Program-made: the position numbers and the translations under genes
Assembly (NCBI RefSeq): GCF_004023625.1
Contig: NZ_ML137709.1
Coordinates: forward strand, 242,991-306,990
Source: Streptomyces cavernae
Lineage (GTDB): Bacteria > Actinomycetota > Actinomycetes > Streptomycetales > Streptomycetaceae
Direction of reading: 5' to 3'
DNA: 64,000 nt
The notes under the pieces: model-generated
The model's input: only the letters and a program-made list of their open reading frames with translations
What the model was told of the DNA's origin: nothing
Databases searched by the model: none
Shown: one piece after another, positions 10,641 to 19,937 of the stretch
Numbering within the stretch: position 1 is the stretch's first letter
Layout of the letters: every line of letters starts with the position of its first letter

Positions 10641-11328
10641 GGATCCTTTGTCGGCGTGGCCTCCAAGTCCCTTGAGGTCTTTGGTGAAAAGCACACGAAA
10701 GGGTGATCGCTTACCTCGCCGCAATTGACGCCTTATCGGAAAGAAATGCGCGCACTACGAGGAGTTGTCGTACAAGGCCGGGCGGAAGAGGACCGACCGT
10801 GTCACCGGACCAGGTTCCGCAGTCCGGCGGCCGGGCCGGCGCGAAGTGGCCCTATCCACGACAACCTCCTTGCTCCGCAAGGAAGTTATTCGACCACCCA
10901 ACCCGCGGACGCACGTCTTCCAGCACCGATCGGCCACATCGCGGGCGGCGAGCGGCACGACCTCCCAAGCTCCACGGCAGCGGTTCGCACGGCAGACCCT
11001 CGCGCGGCCTCGTGTGCGAGCGCCACGACGCGGCCCCCCGCGGCCGACACGGTGGGACACGGGTTCCCCGATAGGTGGCAAGGCCCGTGTCCGCGGAACG
11101 CGGCAAGTCGACGACGAGATGTGCACCCGCCGCACTGTGCCCGTCCTCGGCCGACCCGACGCGGCATGGCGGGCTATAGGCACAGCCCGCGCGCGACTTG
11201 GCGATGCCGAGCCCAAGTGCTCGCCTTGGTAGGCGAGTTGACGGCCCGGATTGACAAACTTCAGTCCGGGCATCGGCGCGGGCCTCAAGTGGGCGCTGCC
11301 GCGGCCTCATTGGCGACCCGAGAGCAGT
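10641..11328. other. whiH upstream region, otherwise empty
   Basis: About 690 bp without a supportable gene. The part nearest whiH holds its promoter (separate entry). The rest shows no repeats, hairpins or coding signature that I can defend; open frames here lack family resemblance and ribosome-binding sites. Confidence 0.5.
10733..10740 (-). promoter_or_regulatory. Sigma-WhiG -10 element of whiH
   Basis: The minus strand reads TCCGATAA, seven of eight bases of the sigma-WhiG/FliA -10 consensus GCCGATAA. The -35 region (consensus TAAA about 15 nt upstream) is poorly matched (CGTA or TAGT). whiH is an established sigma-WhiG target in S. coelicolor. Transcription would start near 10723, leaving a leader of roughly 80 nt. 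Confidence 0.75.
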
Positions 11329-12087
11329 TCAGACCTCGGGGCGCAGCATCGGCGGGTTGAGCAGCGTGGCGCCGCCCGCGCGGAAGAGCTGGGCGGGGCG
11401 TCCACCCTGGCGCGTGGTCGTACCCCCGGTGGGGACCAGGAAGCCGGGTGTGCCGGTCACCTTCCGGTGGAAGTTGCGGGGGTCGAGGGCCACGCCCCAC
11501 ACCGCCTCGTAGACCCGACGCAGCTCACCGACGGTGAACTCGGTCGGACAGAACGCCGTGGCCAGCGAGGAGTACTCGATCTTGGAACGGGCGCGTTCCA
11601 CACCGTCCGCCAGGATCTGCGCATGGTCGAAGGCGAGTGGCGCGACCGGTTCGCCCTCGCGTCCGTAGCCGCCCTGGCTGAGGAGTTCCTCGACGGGCGC
11701 CCAGCGGGCCCCCTGGGCATCGCCGCCCGCGCGTGGTGCGGGCAGGTCGGGGGCCAGGGCGAGGTGGGCGACGCTGACCACGCGCATCCGCGGGTCGCGC
11801 TTGGGATCACCGTAGGTGGCGAGCTGCTCCAGGTGCGCGCCGTTGTCCTGGGCGGGGGCGTCCGGGTCGTGGGCGCGCAGGCCGGTCTCCTCGCCGAGTT
11901 CCCGCGCGGCGGCCTGAGCCAGGTCCTCGTCGGACCGCACGAACCCTCCGGGAAGCGCCCACCGCCCCTGGAACGGTGATTCACCCCTCCGCACCACCAA
12001 CGCGCAGAGAGCATGGCGGCGCACGGTCAGCACGACCAGGTCCACGGTGACAGCGAACGGAGGAAAGGCTGAGGGGTCGTAGGGCAT
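11329..12087 (-). CDS. Nudix protein with winged-helix-like tail (NrtR-like)
   Basis: A 252-residue protein. The N-terminal Nudix domain (about residues 1-150) has an intact Nudix box, GGFVRSDEDLAQAAARELGE followed by ETGL, so hydrolase activity is possible. The C-terminal 90 residues (TAFCPTEFTVGELRRVYEAV, then NFHRKVTGTPGFL) have the pattern of the winged-helix domain of NrtR-type regulators, which sense ADP-ribose-like ligands and control NAD metabolism in other bacteria. Start ATG gives MPYDPSAFPPF. A 5-5-5 palindrome lies just upstream, suiting autoregulation. No NAD gene is adjacent, so the regulon is unknown. Enzyme rather than regulator is the alternative. Confidence 0.75.
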   Translation of the reverse strand: MPYDPSAFPPFAVTVDLVVLTVRRHALCALVVRRGESPFQGRWALPGGFVRSDEDLAQAAARELGEETGLRAHDPDAPAQDNGAHLEQLATYGDPKRDPRMRVVSVAHLALAPDLPAPRAGGDAQGARWAPVEELLSQGGYGREGEPVAPLAFDHAQILADGVERARSKIEYSSLATAFCPTEFTVGELRRVYEAVWGVALDPRNFHRKVTGTPGFLVPTGGTTTRQGGRPAQLFRAGGATLLNPPMLRPEV

Positions 12088-12097
12088 GCCGCGATCA

Positions 12098-12118
12098 TAG
12101 TCGTCTGCCTGACGATAA
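12098..12118. promoter_or_regulatory. Candidate operator before the Nudix/NrtR-like gene
   Basis: TCGTC-TGCCT-GACGA (12101-12115), a perfect 5-bp inverted repeat around a 5-bp centre, with partly matching flanks (TAG on the left, TAA on the right). It lies 11-31 bp upstream of the start codon, in the 62-bp gap after the preceding gene. Assignment to this regulator is inference. Confidence 0.4.
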
Positions 12119-12149
12119 ACACTCCCTTCTCCGGGTGCATCGCCCAAGG

Positions 12150-14204
12150 TCATGGTCCCAACTGCAGTCCGTCGGCCGCTTCCTCGACCATGGCCAGGCC
12201 GAGCCTGCTGACCCGTATCGAGAAGGGGGCGCCCGCGATCCGCAGATTGGTCAGACCCAGTTCTCCCACGGGGGCGCTGGAGACGGGCCGGAGGGTGACC
12301 GTCCCGCCGGGAACGTCCGGGCGGATTCCCGCGACGGCGGTCAGCAGGAGGACACCGGCCGCGGCAGCGGTGGCCGCCGGGCGGCACGCGGCAGGATGCG
12401 GCAACGGGGCGCCGCCTGCCGTGCGCTGCTCCCCCGCGAACATCTCCGGCAGCCGATGGCCGAAGTGCTCGGCAGCGGTGAGCAGCCCGCGCAGCAGCCC
12501 GCTCGCTTCCCTCTCGTATCCGGCGGCGGCCAGGCCGGCCACGGCGAGGGCCGTCTCCTGGGTACGGACGGCGCCACCGCGATGACCGAACGGGTTGTAA
12601 GCCGCCTCCTTCGTGCCGAGGCTGCGCAATCCCCAGCCGGAGTCCATCGCGGGGGCGCCGAGCAGCCGGGCGAGCTGTTCGGTCTGCACCTTGTCGAGGA
12701 GGCCCGGGGCATGGGTGCCTGCGCCGAGAAGGCCGGTGTCGAGGAGGTGGACGGTGTGGGACCCGAGATGAGGCAACGGGCGACCGTCCGGGGTGCGGGC
12801 TGCGGCGGGTCTGCCACCGCCGCGGTCCTCGATCCAGAAGTCGTCACGGAACGCACCGCGCAGGTGCTGTGCCCACTCGCGCAGTGCGGGGCCGCCCGGG
12901 CGGTTGTGTTCGTCGAGGAGCCCGGCACCGAGGATCGCGGCGCGGTGCGCATGGGCCTGGGTCTCGCAGCGGACGTGGATGTCGGGCAGGTAGGGCTTGT
13001 CGTCGGCCGTCGCGCGTAACCAGTTCAGGCAGCGTTCGGCGGTGGGGAGCAGTTCCTCCGTCTCGTGGCTGGGCAGGCCCCAGCGGTGGGCTTCGGCGAG
13101 GAGAACGGGGAAGAGCAGAGTCGCCTCGATGCCGGTGCAACTCGGAGGCAGATGGGGGCCGGCGTCCCGGCGGGGGCCGGGGATCATGCCGGCCCCCGGG
13201 CCCCGGCCGGTGAGCTGGGTACGGGCGAGTGTGCGCAGGGTCCCGGAGGCGAGCCGGGTACCGAGTGGCAGAGCCATCCGGGCCGCGGCGAGGGCGTCCG
13301 CCGGGGCCAGGCCACAGCGCCAGGGAGCACCTGCCGCGAGGTGCAGGTCGGTGGGGTGGTCGGGGTCGCGCAGCAGCAGGGCGTGCAGATCGTCGATGCT
13401 CGTGTCCAGCAGTGACCGCGCCCGGGGGTCGTCGCCCTCCGCGCGGGCCGGGGCCATGTGGTTGGAGGCGCTGCGGCTCGCCGTACGGATGGGGCCCGAG
13501 CCCGCCGGACGGACACGGAGTTCGAGGCTTTGGGCGCCGCCCGGCGGCAGCTCCAGCTCCCAGCGGAGCACGCCCGCGGAGGCCAGGGTGTCCTGTGGCG
13601 GCGGGTGGGCGGTCAGCACCGAGTGGCCGCTCGGGGAGGACCACCGCAGTCCGGAGTCGTGGACGGTGGCGCGAATGTCGGGACCCGCTCTGCCGGAGGC
13701 GACGGCGGCCATTTCAGCGAGGTCCGTGGCGAGTGCCACCTCCACGGGGAAGCGGAGATGCCGTCCAGAGGAACTGCGCAGGGTGATGCGCTCGGTGCCG
13801 TCGGCGTAGCGGACGCGCTCCACGAGGACATCCGGGTCGGGGGCGCCGTCGGCGGTCATGCGCAGCGTCGCGACGAAGCGGGCGCAGTCGGCGGCGAGCA
13901 TGCTCGCCTGCACGGCGAGGGGCTCGCGACCTGCCACCCGGAGCCGGCAGCGGGAGAGCATGCGGCGGCCCGCACGGTAGAAGCCCTCCAGGCCGATGCC
14001 GGTCAGCTGGCCCTGATCGGTGGAGATCGCCAGTCCCGGAAGCGCCACGCAGATCAGGGCGGCGTGGGTCGCCGGGAGCTCCGCGGGCCGGCGTGCGACC
14101 GGTGTGGCGGTGGCGACGCCTGGGGCCGCGGAGACGGGCGCCGGCTGTCTGGAGAGGGCGGGTTCGTCGTTGCAGGAGGTCGGATGCGGGGTGGGCAGGA
14201 GCAT
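12150..14204 (-). CDS. Glycogen debranching-type protein (GDE_N_bis / amylo-alpha-glucosidase-like)
   Basis: A 684-residue protein from the ATG with AGAGGAA 8 nt upstream; the open frame upstream of it lacks conserved features. After a low-complexity stretch, the N-terminal domain (about 45-260) matches the GDE_N_bis type: ALICVALPGLAISTDQGQL, GFYRAGRRMLSRCRLRV and VERVRYADGTERITLRSSSG. The C-terminal part resembles an (alpha/alpha)6 glycoside-hydrolase-like barrel: HAPGLLDKVQTEQLARLL, then SGWGLRSLGTKEAAYNPFGH. Proteins of this class are annotated as glycogen debranching enzymes, but catalytic acids cannot be named with confidence, and the insertions around 270-420 are variable. Upstream is a DUF4192 gene. 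No other glycogen gene is near. Confidence 0.78.
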   Translation of the reverse strand: MLLPTPHPTSCNDEPALSRQPAPVSAAPGVATATPVARRPAELPATHAALICVALPGLAISTDQGQLTGIGLEGFYRAGRRMLSRCRLRVAGREPLAVQASMLAADCARFVATLRMTADGAPDPDVLVERVRYADGTERITLRSSSGRHLRFPVEVALATDLAEMAAVASGRAGPDIRATVHDSGLRWSSPSGHSVLTAHPPPQDTLASAGVLRWELELPPGGAQSLELRVRPAGSGPIRTASRSASNHMAPARAEGDDPRARSLLDTSIDDLHALLLRDPDHPTDLHLAAGAPWRCGLAPADALAAARMALPLGTRLASGTLRTLARTQLTGRGPGAGMIPGPRRDAGPHLPPSCTGIEATLLFPVLLAEAHRWGLPSHETEELLPTAERCLNWLRATADDKPYLPDIHVRCETQAHAHRAAILGAGLLDEHNRPGGPALREWAQHLRGAFRDDFWIEDRGGGRPAAARTPDGRPLPHLGSHTVHLLDTGLLGAGTHAPGLLDKVQTEQLARLLGAPAMDSGWGLRSLGTKEAAYNPFGHRGGAVRTQETALAVAGLAAAGYEREASGLLRGLLTAAEHFGHRLPEMFAGEQRTAGGAPLPHPAACRPAATAAAAGVLLLTAVAGIRPDVPGGTVTLRPVSSAPVGELGLTNLRIAGAPFSIRVSRLGLAMVEEAADGLQLGP

Positions 14205-14392
14205 GGGGCGGGTTCCTCTGGGGTCTCCGCGCCGGGTACGCGCTCGGCGCCGGGTGGGGGTTCCGGAGAGGCCGGGGCGGCAGTGCGGCCGGGTGGGACC
14301 GCGCCTACCGCCACCCAGGTGAACGGAACGGTGCGCCATGGGGTCACGGCCACGAGTGCCGAGCCGATCGATCGGGGTTGGGCCGGGGGTGT

Positions 14393-15946
14393 TCATGTCC
14401 CGCTTTCCGTTTCGTCCTTGCCCTGCTTCTCCCGGGTGCGGACCGGCTTCTCCGAGCCGCGGACAGGGGGGTGGGCGTTTGTGGTGCCAGGGCCATGGGC
14501 GGGGTGGGAGCGGCGCGATGCGGGGCGTGCGGGACGGTCGCTCGGCCGGGGAGCCGTCCTGGCCGCGGTCCGGAGCCTGGGACGACGACGCGCGAGGAGC
14601 GACGGCGTCGGTGCGGCGGGGGCGGGTGCGGCTTTCAAGGTCTCGACAGGGGCCTTGTCCGTGGGAACCAGGAGTGCGGGCTCCGCTGGAAGGACGGATT
14701 CGATTTCCCCCGGTTCCCCCGGTTCCCCCGGTTCCCCCGGTTCCCCCGGTTCGACCTGGTCTGCCGCCGAGGAGGCCGGTGCCGTTTCGGTCGCTCCGGG
14801 CGCGCGCAGACAGCGGCGTACGGACTCCGGGTCCAGGCCTTCGTTGCATGCCTGGTGGAGGAGGCGGGCGAACAGGTAGTCGGGGTCCGCGGCCAGGGCC
14901 ATCGCCCAGGCCTCACGGGCCTCCAGCTCGTCTCCGCTCGACCATGCCACCCAGCCGGTGAGGGTCAGCGGGGCCGCGGCGTGCTCCCGGTAGGGACCGA
15001 CGCAGCGGCGGGCGAGGGCTCGCCACAGGCGTAGCGCGGGGGCGGCCTCGTCACCCTCCATCCAGGCCGCGGCCCGGTCGCGGGTCGTGCGGTCCTGGAG
15101 GCCGAGGATCAGCGTGGCGGCTTCCTCGTGGGCGAGCAGTTCATCGTCACGCAGATCAGCCTGGAGCGTTCCGGACACAGGCGGGGCCGCGGCGAACCGG
15201 TCCCTGACCCGGCGGGCGAGATCAAGGGTCTCGGTGGCCACCTGCCCGCGGTCCGCCTCCTCGAGGAGCCTGGGAATCAGGGCCAGCCCCGCGGTGTCCA
15301 GCGCCGTTTCCTGAGCGAGCGCCCCTGCGGTCTCCCACGGAACGAGCCGGGCCCTCAGCTCCTTGAGAGTGCCGCGTACCTGGATGCCCGCATAGGTCGC
15401 CGCGGCGGCCAGGACGGAGGTGCCGGGCAGGCCCACCGGGATACCGTCGTCGGGGCAGCAGCCGTTGCCCGGACAGCAATAGGACCAGAATCGGCCGTTC
15501 GAGATGCACAGGGCCTCCACCACCGGGATGTCGAGGGTGCCGCACGTCGTCCGCACAACCTGGGCCAAGGGCCGCAGGCGTTCCATGATCTCGCGGCCCG
15601 AGCCGCCGTCCGTGGGGTCCTGGCAGAGGAAGAGCACGATGCTCTCCGGGCGCGCTCCACGGCGTTCGCTTCCGTTGACCAGGCCCCGCGTCAGTTGTTC
15701 GGCCACGGCGGGCCAGTCGTCCGAGTGCGCGGGAATGCCCAGGCGTGCGCGGCCGCCGAAGCGGCCTCGGCCGTCGTGCCCGTGCAGAGCCACCAGCACG
15801 ATGCTGTCCTCCGGGCGGTAACCGAGTAGATACGGCAGGGCATCCGCCAGTTCGGCCGGCGTGCGCAGGGTCACCTGCTGCTCCGCGGCGGTCTGGGAAG
15901 TCTTGCCGTGACCGGAGAAGCCGGCCGCTTCGTTGTGATTCGTCAT
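14393..15946 (-). CDS. DUF4192 domain protein with Gly-Glu-Pro repeat
   Basis: A 517-residue cytoplasmic protein of unknown function. The DUF4192 region (about residues 25-370) begins with VTLRTPAELADALPYLLGYR and PEDSIVLVALHGHDG; it holds a cysteine-rich SYCCPGNGCCPDDGIPVGLP loop that may bind metal, and later DDELLAHEEAATLILG. A tail follows with five Gly-Glu-Pro units encoded by a 9-bp minisatellite, then a basic, Arg/Pro-rich end. The tail is certainly unstructured and looks expanded. Divergent from the sugar dehydratase gene. DUF4192 proteins are common in actinomycetes and have no known role. Confidence 0.8.
   Translation of the reverse strand: MTNHNEAAGFSGHGKTSQTAAEQQVTLRTPAELADALPYLLGYRPEDSIVLVALHGHDGRGRFGGRARLGIPAHSDDWPAVAEQLTRGLVNGSERRGARPESIVLFLCQDPTDGGSGREIMERLRPLAQVVRTTCGTLDIPVVEALCISNGRFWSYCCPGNGCCPDDGIPVGLPGTSVLAAAATYAGIQVRGTLKELRARLVPWETAGALAQETALDTAGLALIPRLLEEADRGQVATETLDLARRVRDRFAAAPPVSGTLQADLRDDELLAHEEAATLILGLQDRTTRDRAAAWMEGDEAAPALRLWRALARRCVGPYREHAAAPLTLTGWVAWSSGDELEAREAWAMALAADPDYLFARLLHQACNEGLDPESVRRCLRAPGATETAPASSAADQVEPGEPGEPGEPGEPGEIESVLPAEPALLVPTDKAPVETLKAAPAPAAPTPSLLARRRPRLRTAARTAPRPSDRPARPASRRSHPAHGPGTTNAHPPVRGSEKPVRTREKQGKDETESGT
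14711..14755. repeat. 9-bp minisatellite inside the DUF4192 gene
   Basis: Unit CGGTTCCCC, four perfect copies (14711-14746) and a fifth degenerate one, in frame, encoding the Gly-Glu-Pro run on the minus strand. Confidence 0.9.
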
Positions 15947-16330
15947 GCGGCGACGATCTCGCGGATCCCAGCCTTCCGCTTAGCGCTGTGGATAAGTCCG
16001 ATCAGGACCACGACAAGACTTGTCCACAGGCCGCGGCGGTGAGCCGGGCGGGGCGGCAGACTGGCGGCAGCCGCTGATCAGCGGACATGCCGGATACTGG
16101 GGCATGTCGGCCGGGGAGGGCGCCGACCGGGGAGGTACACCGACCAGGCCGAGAACGGGGCCGCCGTCGGATGAACCTCACGGGGGAGCAGATGCGCCTC
16201 GGCCACGTGCAGCGTCACGTCAATGGCGATGTACGCGGAGGGTACGCACTGATCGGCTCGGCATCGCAACCCGTAAGCCTGAGTCGCCGCCGACGCCCGG
16301 CAGGCGACGGCACTCGCGTGGAGGTCGCGC
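15947..16330. other. Divergent intergenic region, DUF4192 / dTDP-glucose dehydratase
   Basis: 384 bp that must hold both promoters. Seen: a TGTGGATAAG / CTTGTCCACA inverted pair (about 15986-16025), and short inverted repeats such as CTGATCAG near 16074. No consensus promoter can be defended. The last bases, GGAGGTCGCGC, are the ribosome-binding site of the rightward gene. Confidence 0.4.
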
Positions 16331-17344
16331 ATGACGCGCAGGACTGGCAGCCCAGACTCCGGGAAGATCCTGGTCACCGGAGGCGCCGGCTTCATCGGCT
16401 CGCACTACGTCCGCACCCTCTTGGCCGGTGGCTACGAGGGACACGAACGTACCGAGGTCACCGTCCTGGACAAGCTGACGTACGCGGGCAACCGGGACAA
16501 CCTGCCTGCCGAACACCCGCGGCTGACCTTCGTCCGCGGCGACGTCTGCGACCTGCGGCTCCTCCTCGACCTGTTCCCGGGACATGACTCGGTGGTGCAC
16601 TTCGCTGCCGAGTCGCACGTGGACCGCTCGCTGGTGTCGGCCGCGGAGTTCGTCACAACCAACGTCTCCGGCACACAGAGCGTGATGGAGGCCGCCCTGC
16701 GCTCGGGGATCCGTCGGGTGGTGCACATCTCCACGGACGAGGTGTACGGCGCAATCGAGAAGGGTTCCTGGACGGAGGAGTCTCCGCTGCTGCCCAACTC
16801 GCCCTACGCGGCCGCGAAGGCGGCGTCGGACCTGATGGTCCGCTCGTACTGGCGGTCCCACGGCCTGGACGTCTCGATCACCCGCTGCTCCAACAACTAC
16901 GGCCCCTACCAGCATCCCGAGAAACTCATCCCGCGCTTCCTCACCAACCTCCTGGAAGGCGAGACCGTCCCCTTGTACGGCGCGGGCACCAACGTCCGCG
17001 AATGGCTGCACGTCGACGACCACTGCCGGGCCGTCCAACTGGTGCTGGCGCATGGCCGGGCCGGCGAGATCTACAACGTGGGAGGCGGCAGCGAGCGGAC
17101 CAACCGCGGGATCACCGAGTTGCTGCTGGAACTGACCGGCAGCGACTGGTCCAGCGTGGTGCACGTCCCCGACCGCAAGGGACACGACGTGCGCTACTCC
17201 CTCGACGATTCCAAGATCCGCGACGAGCTGGGGTACGCCCCGCGCGTCTCCTTCGAGGCGGGGGTGGCGGCGACGGTGGCCTGGTACCAGGACAACCCGG
17301 GCTGGTGGAAGGCGGTCAAGCACGCTCAGGAGGGACTGCGATGA
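16331..17344 (+). CDS. dTDP-glucose 4,6-dehydratase (RmlB family)
   Basis: Short-chain dehydrogenase/reductase-fold enzyme, 337 residues, converting dTDP-glucose to dTDP-4-keto-6-deoxyglucose, the first committed step to deoxysugars. Seen: NAD site [14 protein letters not shown] (residues about 15-28), [22 protein letters not shown], the catalytic STDEVYG, the Tyr/Lys pair in [13 protein letters not shown], and [15 protein letters not shown]. All catalytic residues are intact. ATG has GGAGGT 5 nt upstream. It is solitary: no thymidylyltransferase, epimerase or glycosyltransferase is in the window, so it either feeds a pathway elsewhere or is a remnant. Its sequence style is close to dehydratases of antibiotic clusters. 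Confidence 0.92.
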   Translation: MTRRTGSPDSGKILVTGGAGFIGSHYVRTLLAGGYEGHERTEVTVLDKLTYAGNRDNLPAEHPRLTFVRGDVCDLRLLLDLFPGHDSVVHFAAESHVDRSLVSAAEFVTTNVSGTQSVMEAALRSGIRRVVHISTDEVYGAIEKGSWTEESPLLPNSPYAAAKAASDLMVRSYWRSHGLDVSITRCSNNYGPYQHPEKLIPRFLTNLLEGETVPLYGAGTNVREWLHVDDHCRAVQLVLAHGRAGEIYNVGGGSERTNRGITELLLELTGSDWSSVVHVPDRKGHDVRYSLDDSKIRDELGYAPRVSFEAGVAATVAWYQDNPGWWKAVKHAQEGLR

Positions 17345-17465
17345 TGCGCACCGCGCCCCGGGAACCCGGCCGCCCCGCCGCGCGCCGGTACCGCATCCTC
17401 AGCCGTGGACGATCAGTCTTGAGCATGTCAGGAGTTCTCCCCAGCCCAGCAGCCCCGCTCGCACG

Positions 17466-19715
17466 ATGTCGGACCCATCGGGTTGCATGGACGCCATGAG
17501 CAACGACGACCCGCGACCCACGCCCGGAGAAGACGCGCCGACCTCGATGGACGCCCCCGCCGCGCACCAAGCCCTGCGGACCGCGGCCGACGCCGTGCTG
17601 GCCCGCCTCGTCGGCGCCCCGGCGGGTGCGGCGCGGTTGCGCGAGGACCAGTGGCGCGCCATCGAGGCACTCGTCGCCGACAAGCGCAGAGCCCTGGTCG
17701 TCCAGCGCACCGGCTGGGGGAAGTCCGCGGTGTACTTCGTGGCGACGGCGCTGCTGCGGGAGCGAGGCGCGGGCCCGACGGTCATCGTCTCCCCGCTGCT
17801 GGCACTCATGCGCAACCAGGTGGAGGCGGCCGCCCGCGCCGGAATCCACGCCCGGACCATCAACTCGTCCAACCAGGAGGAGTGGGAGACCGTCCAGCAC
17901 GAGGTGGCGGCCGGCGAGGTCGACGTGCTGCTGGTCAGCCCGGAGCGGCTCAACAACCCCGACTTCCGCGACCAGGTACTGCCCAAGCTTGCGGCGGCGA
18001 CAGGACTTCTGGTGGTCGACGAGGCCCACTGCATCTCCGACTGGGGCCACGACTTCCGCCCGGACTACCGCCGGCTCCGTACGATGCTCGCCGACCTGCC
18101 ACCGGGCGTGCCGGTCCTCGCCACCACGGCTACGGCCAACGCGCGGGTGACGGCCGACGTGGCGGAGCAACTCGGCACCGGCGGCACCACCGACGCCCTC
18201 GTGCTGCGGGGCCCGTTGGACCGCGAAAGCCTCAGTCTCGGTGTGGTGCGACTGCCGGACGCAGCCCACCGGATGGCCTGGCTCGCCGAGCACCTGGACG
18301 AGCTGCCGGGCTCGGGCATCGTCTACACGCTCACGGTGGCCGCGGCCGAGGAGGTCACGGCGTTCCTGCGGCAGTGCGGACACAGGGTCGCCTCGTACAC
18401 CGGACGTACGGAGAACGCGGACCGCCAGCAGGCCGAGGAGGACCTGCTCGCCAACCGCGTCAAGGCGCTGGTCGCCACCTCCGCTCTCGGTATGGGCTTC
18501 GACAAACCCGACCTCGGCTTCGTGGTGCACCTGGGCTCGCCGGCGTCGCCGATCGCGTACTACCAGCAGGTGGGCCGCGCGGGACGCGGTGTCGAGCACG
18601 CCGAGGTGCTGCTGCTGCCGGGCAAGGAGGACGAGGCGATCTGGGAGTACTTCGCCTCGGTCGCCTTCCCCCCGGAGGAGCAGGTCCGGCGCACCCTCGA
18701 CGTGCTTGCCCGCACCGATGGCCCCATCTCGCTGCCTGCTCTGGAGCCGCTGGTGGAGCTGCGCCGCTCCCGCCTGGAGACGATGCTCAAGGTCCTGGAT
18801 GTGGACGGCGCGGTCCGCCGCGTCAAGGGCGGCTGGGTGACCACAGGTGCCCCCTGGCTCTACGACACCGAGCGGTACGCGTGGGTCGCCAAGCAGCGCG
18901 CAGCCGAGCAGCAGGCGATGCGGGACTACGTAACGACCACGGGCTGCCGTATGGAGTTCCTGCGGCGCCAACTGGACGACGAACAGGCGGCGCCGTGCGG
19001 GCGCTGCGACACCTGCGCGACACCGCGCTTCGGCGACTCCGTGTCCGCGGGGGCACTCGATGCGGCGCGTGGCGAGCTCGGCCGTGCCGGAGTCGAGGTC
19101 GAACCCCGGAAGATGTGGCCGACAGGGCTGCCGGCGATCGGCGTCAGCCTGAAGGGACGGATTCCGGTCGGCGAACAGGCCGCGCCCGGGCGGGCGTTGG
19201 GGCGGCTGACGGACATCGGCTGGGGCAACCGGCTGCGCCCCTTGCTCGCCCCGCACGCCTCGGACGGGCCCGTGCCCGACGACGTGGCGAAGGCCGTCGT
19301 GGGCGTCCTGGCGGACTGGGCGAAGGGACCCGGCGGCTGGGCCTCGGGGGATCCCGAGGCTCCCCCGCGCCCGGTGGGCGTGGTGACCATGGCCTCCCGC
19401 TCCCGGCCCCGGCTCGTGCAGAGCCTGGGCGGACGGATCGCCGAGGTCGGGCGACTCCCCCTGCTCGGATCCGTCGAATACGCCGTCGAGGTCGCCCGGG
19501 TGCCCCGGAGCAACAGCGCGCAGCGGCTGAAGGCGTTGGCCGGGGCGCTGACGGTGCCTCCCGCGCTGGCCGCCGCGCTCGAGGAGGCGGGTGGACCGGT
19601 CCTGCTCGTGGACGATCTGACGGAGACCGGCTGGACCCTCGCCGTGGCCGCGCGCATGCTGCGGCGGGCCGGTGCGCCGGGCGTGTTGCCGTTGGTCCTC
19701 GCCGTCCAAGGATGA
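17466..19715 (+). CDS. RecQ-family DNA helicase with C-terminal phosphoribosyltransferase-like domain
   Basis: A 749-residue superfamily 2 helicase. Motif I is [14 protein letters not shown] (GWGKS instead of GxGKS), motif [21 protein letters not shown], motif III ATTATAN, and motif [14 protein letters not shown] four-cysteine zinc site follows (CRMEFL, then CGRCDTC; about residues 490-515). Beyond the helicase, the last 170 residues end in [20 protein letters not shown], the PRPP-binding loop signature of phosphoribosyltransferases. Fusion of these domains recurs in actinobacteria and its purpose is unknown. The start is uncertain: ATGs at 17466, 17487 and 17496 are in frame and none has a good ribosome-binding site. 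Confidence 0.87.
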   Translation: MSDPSGCMDAMSNDDPRPTPGEDAPTSMDAPAAHQALRTAADAVLARLVGAPAGAARLREDQWRAIEALVADKRRALVVQRTGWGKSAVYFVATALLRERGAGPTVIVSPLLALMRNQVEAAARAGIHARTINSSNQEEWETVQHEVAAGEVDVLLVSPERLNNPDFRDQVLPKLAAATGLLVVDEAHCISDWGHDFRPDYRRLRTMLADLPPGVPVLATTATANARVTADVAEQLGTGGTTDALVLRGPLDRESLSLGVVRLPDAAHRMAWLAEHLDELPGSGIVYTLTVAAAEEVTAFLRQCGHRVASYTGRTENADRQQAEEDLLANRVKALVATSALGMGFDKPDLGFVVHLGSPASPIAYYQQVGRAGRGVEHAEVLLLPGKEDEAIWEYFASVAFPPEEQVRRTLDVLARTDGPISLPALEPLVELRRSRLETMLKVLDVDGAVRRVKGGWVTTGAPWLYDTERYAWVAKQRAAEQQAMRDYVTTTGCRMEFLRRQLDDEQAAPCGRCDTCATPRFGDSVSAGALDAARGELGRAGVEVEPRKMWPTGLPAIGVSLKGRIPVGEQAAPGRALGRLTDIGWGNRLRPLLAPHASDGPVPDDVAKAVVGVLADWAKGPGGWASGDPEAPPRPVGVVTMASRSRPRLVQSLGGRIAEVGRLPLLGSVEYAVEVARVPRSNSAQRLKALAGALTVPPALAAALEEAGGPVLLVDDLTETGWTLAVAARMLRRAGAPGVLPLVLAVQG

Positions 19716-19937
19716 CCGTCGGCGTCGGCAGCCGTCCTGTGCGCAGGGATATAGCCAACGGATCACCACAAAACGGTCGGCTGCCTCAATTGCTCGTTGC
19801 CGCAAGGCGATACGCCAGGAAGAATTGAGGTCCGCTCCCCGCACGGCTCGCCTTGGTCCGGCAGGGCTTTACTGGGGTGCGTACTCCCAAGTCCGACCTC
19901 CGCCCGCAGCCGTGGGCGCGTAGCCGAAGGGAGGCCC

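Noticed and set aside
10755..11288. Open frames in the whiH upstream region
   Set aside because: Arg/Pro/Gly-rich translations without motif or ribosome-binding site; the region overlaps the whiH promoter.
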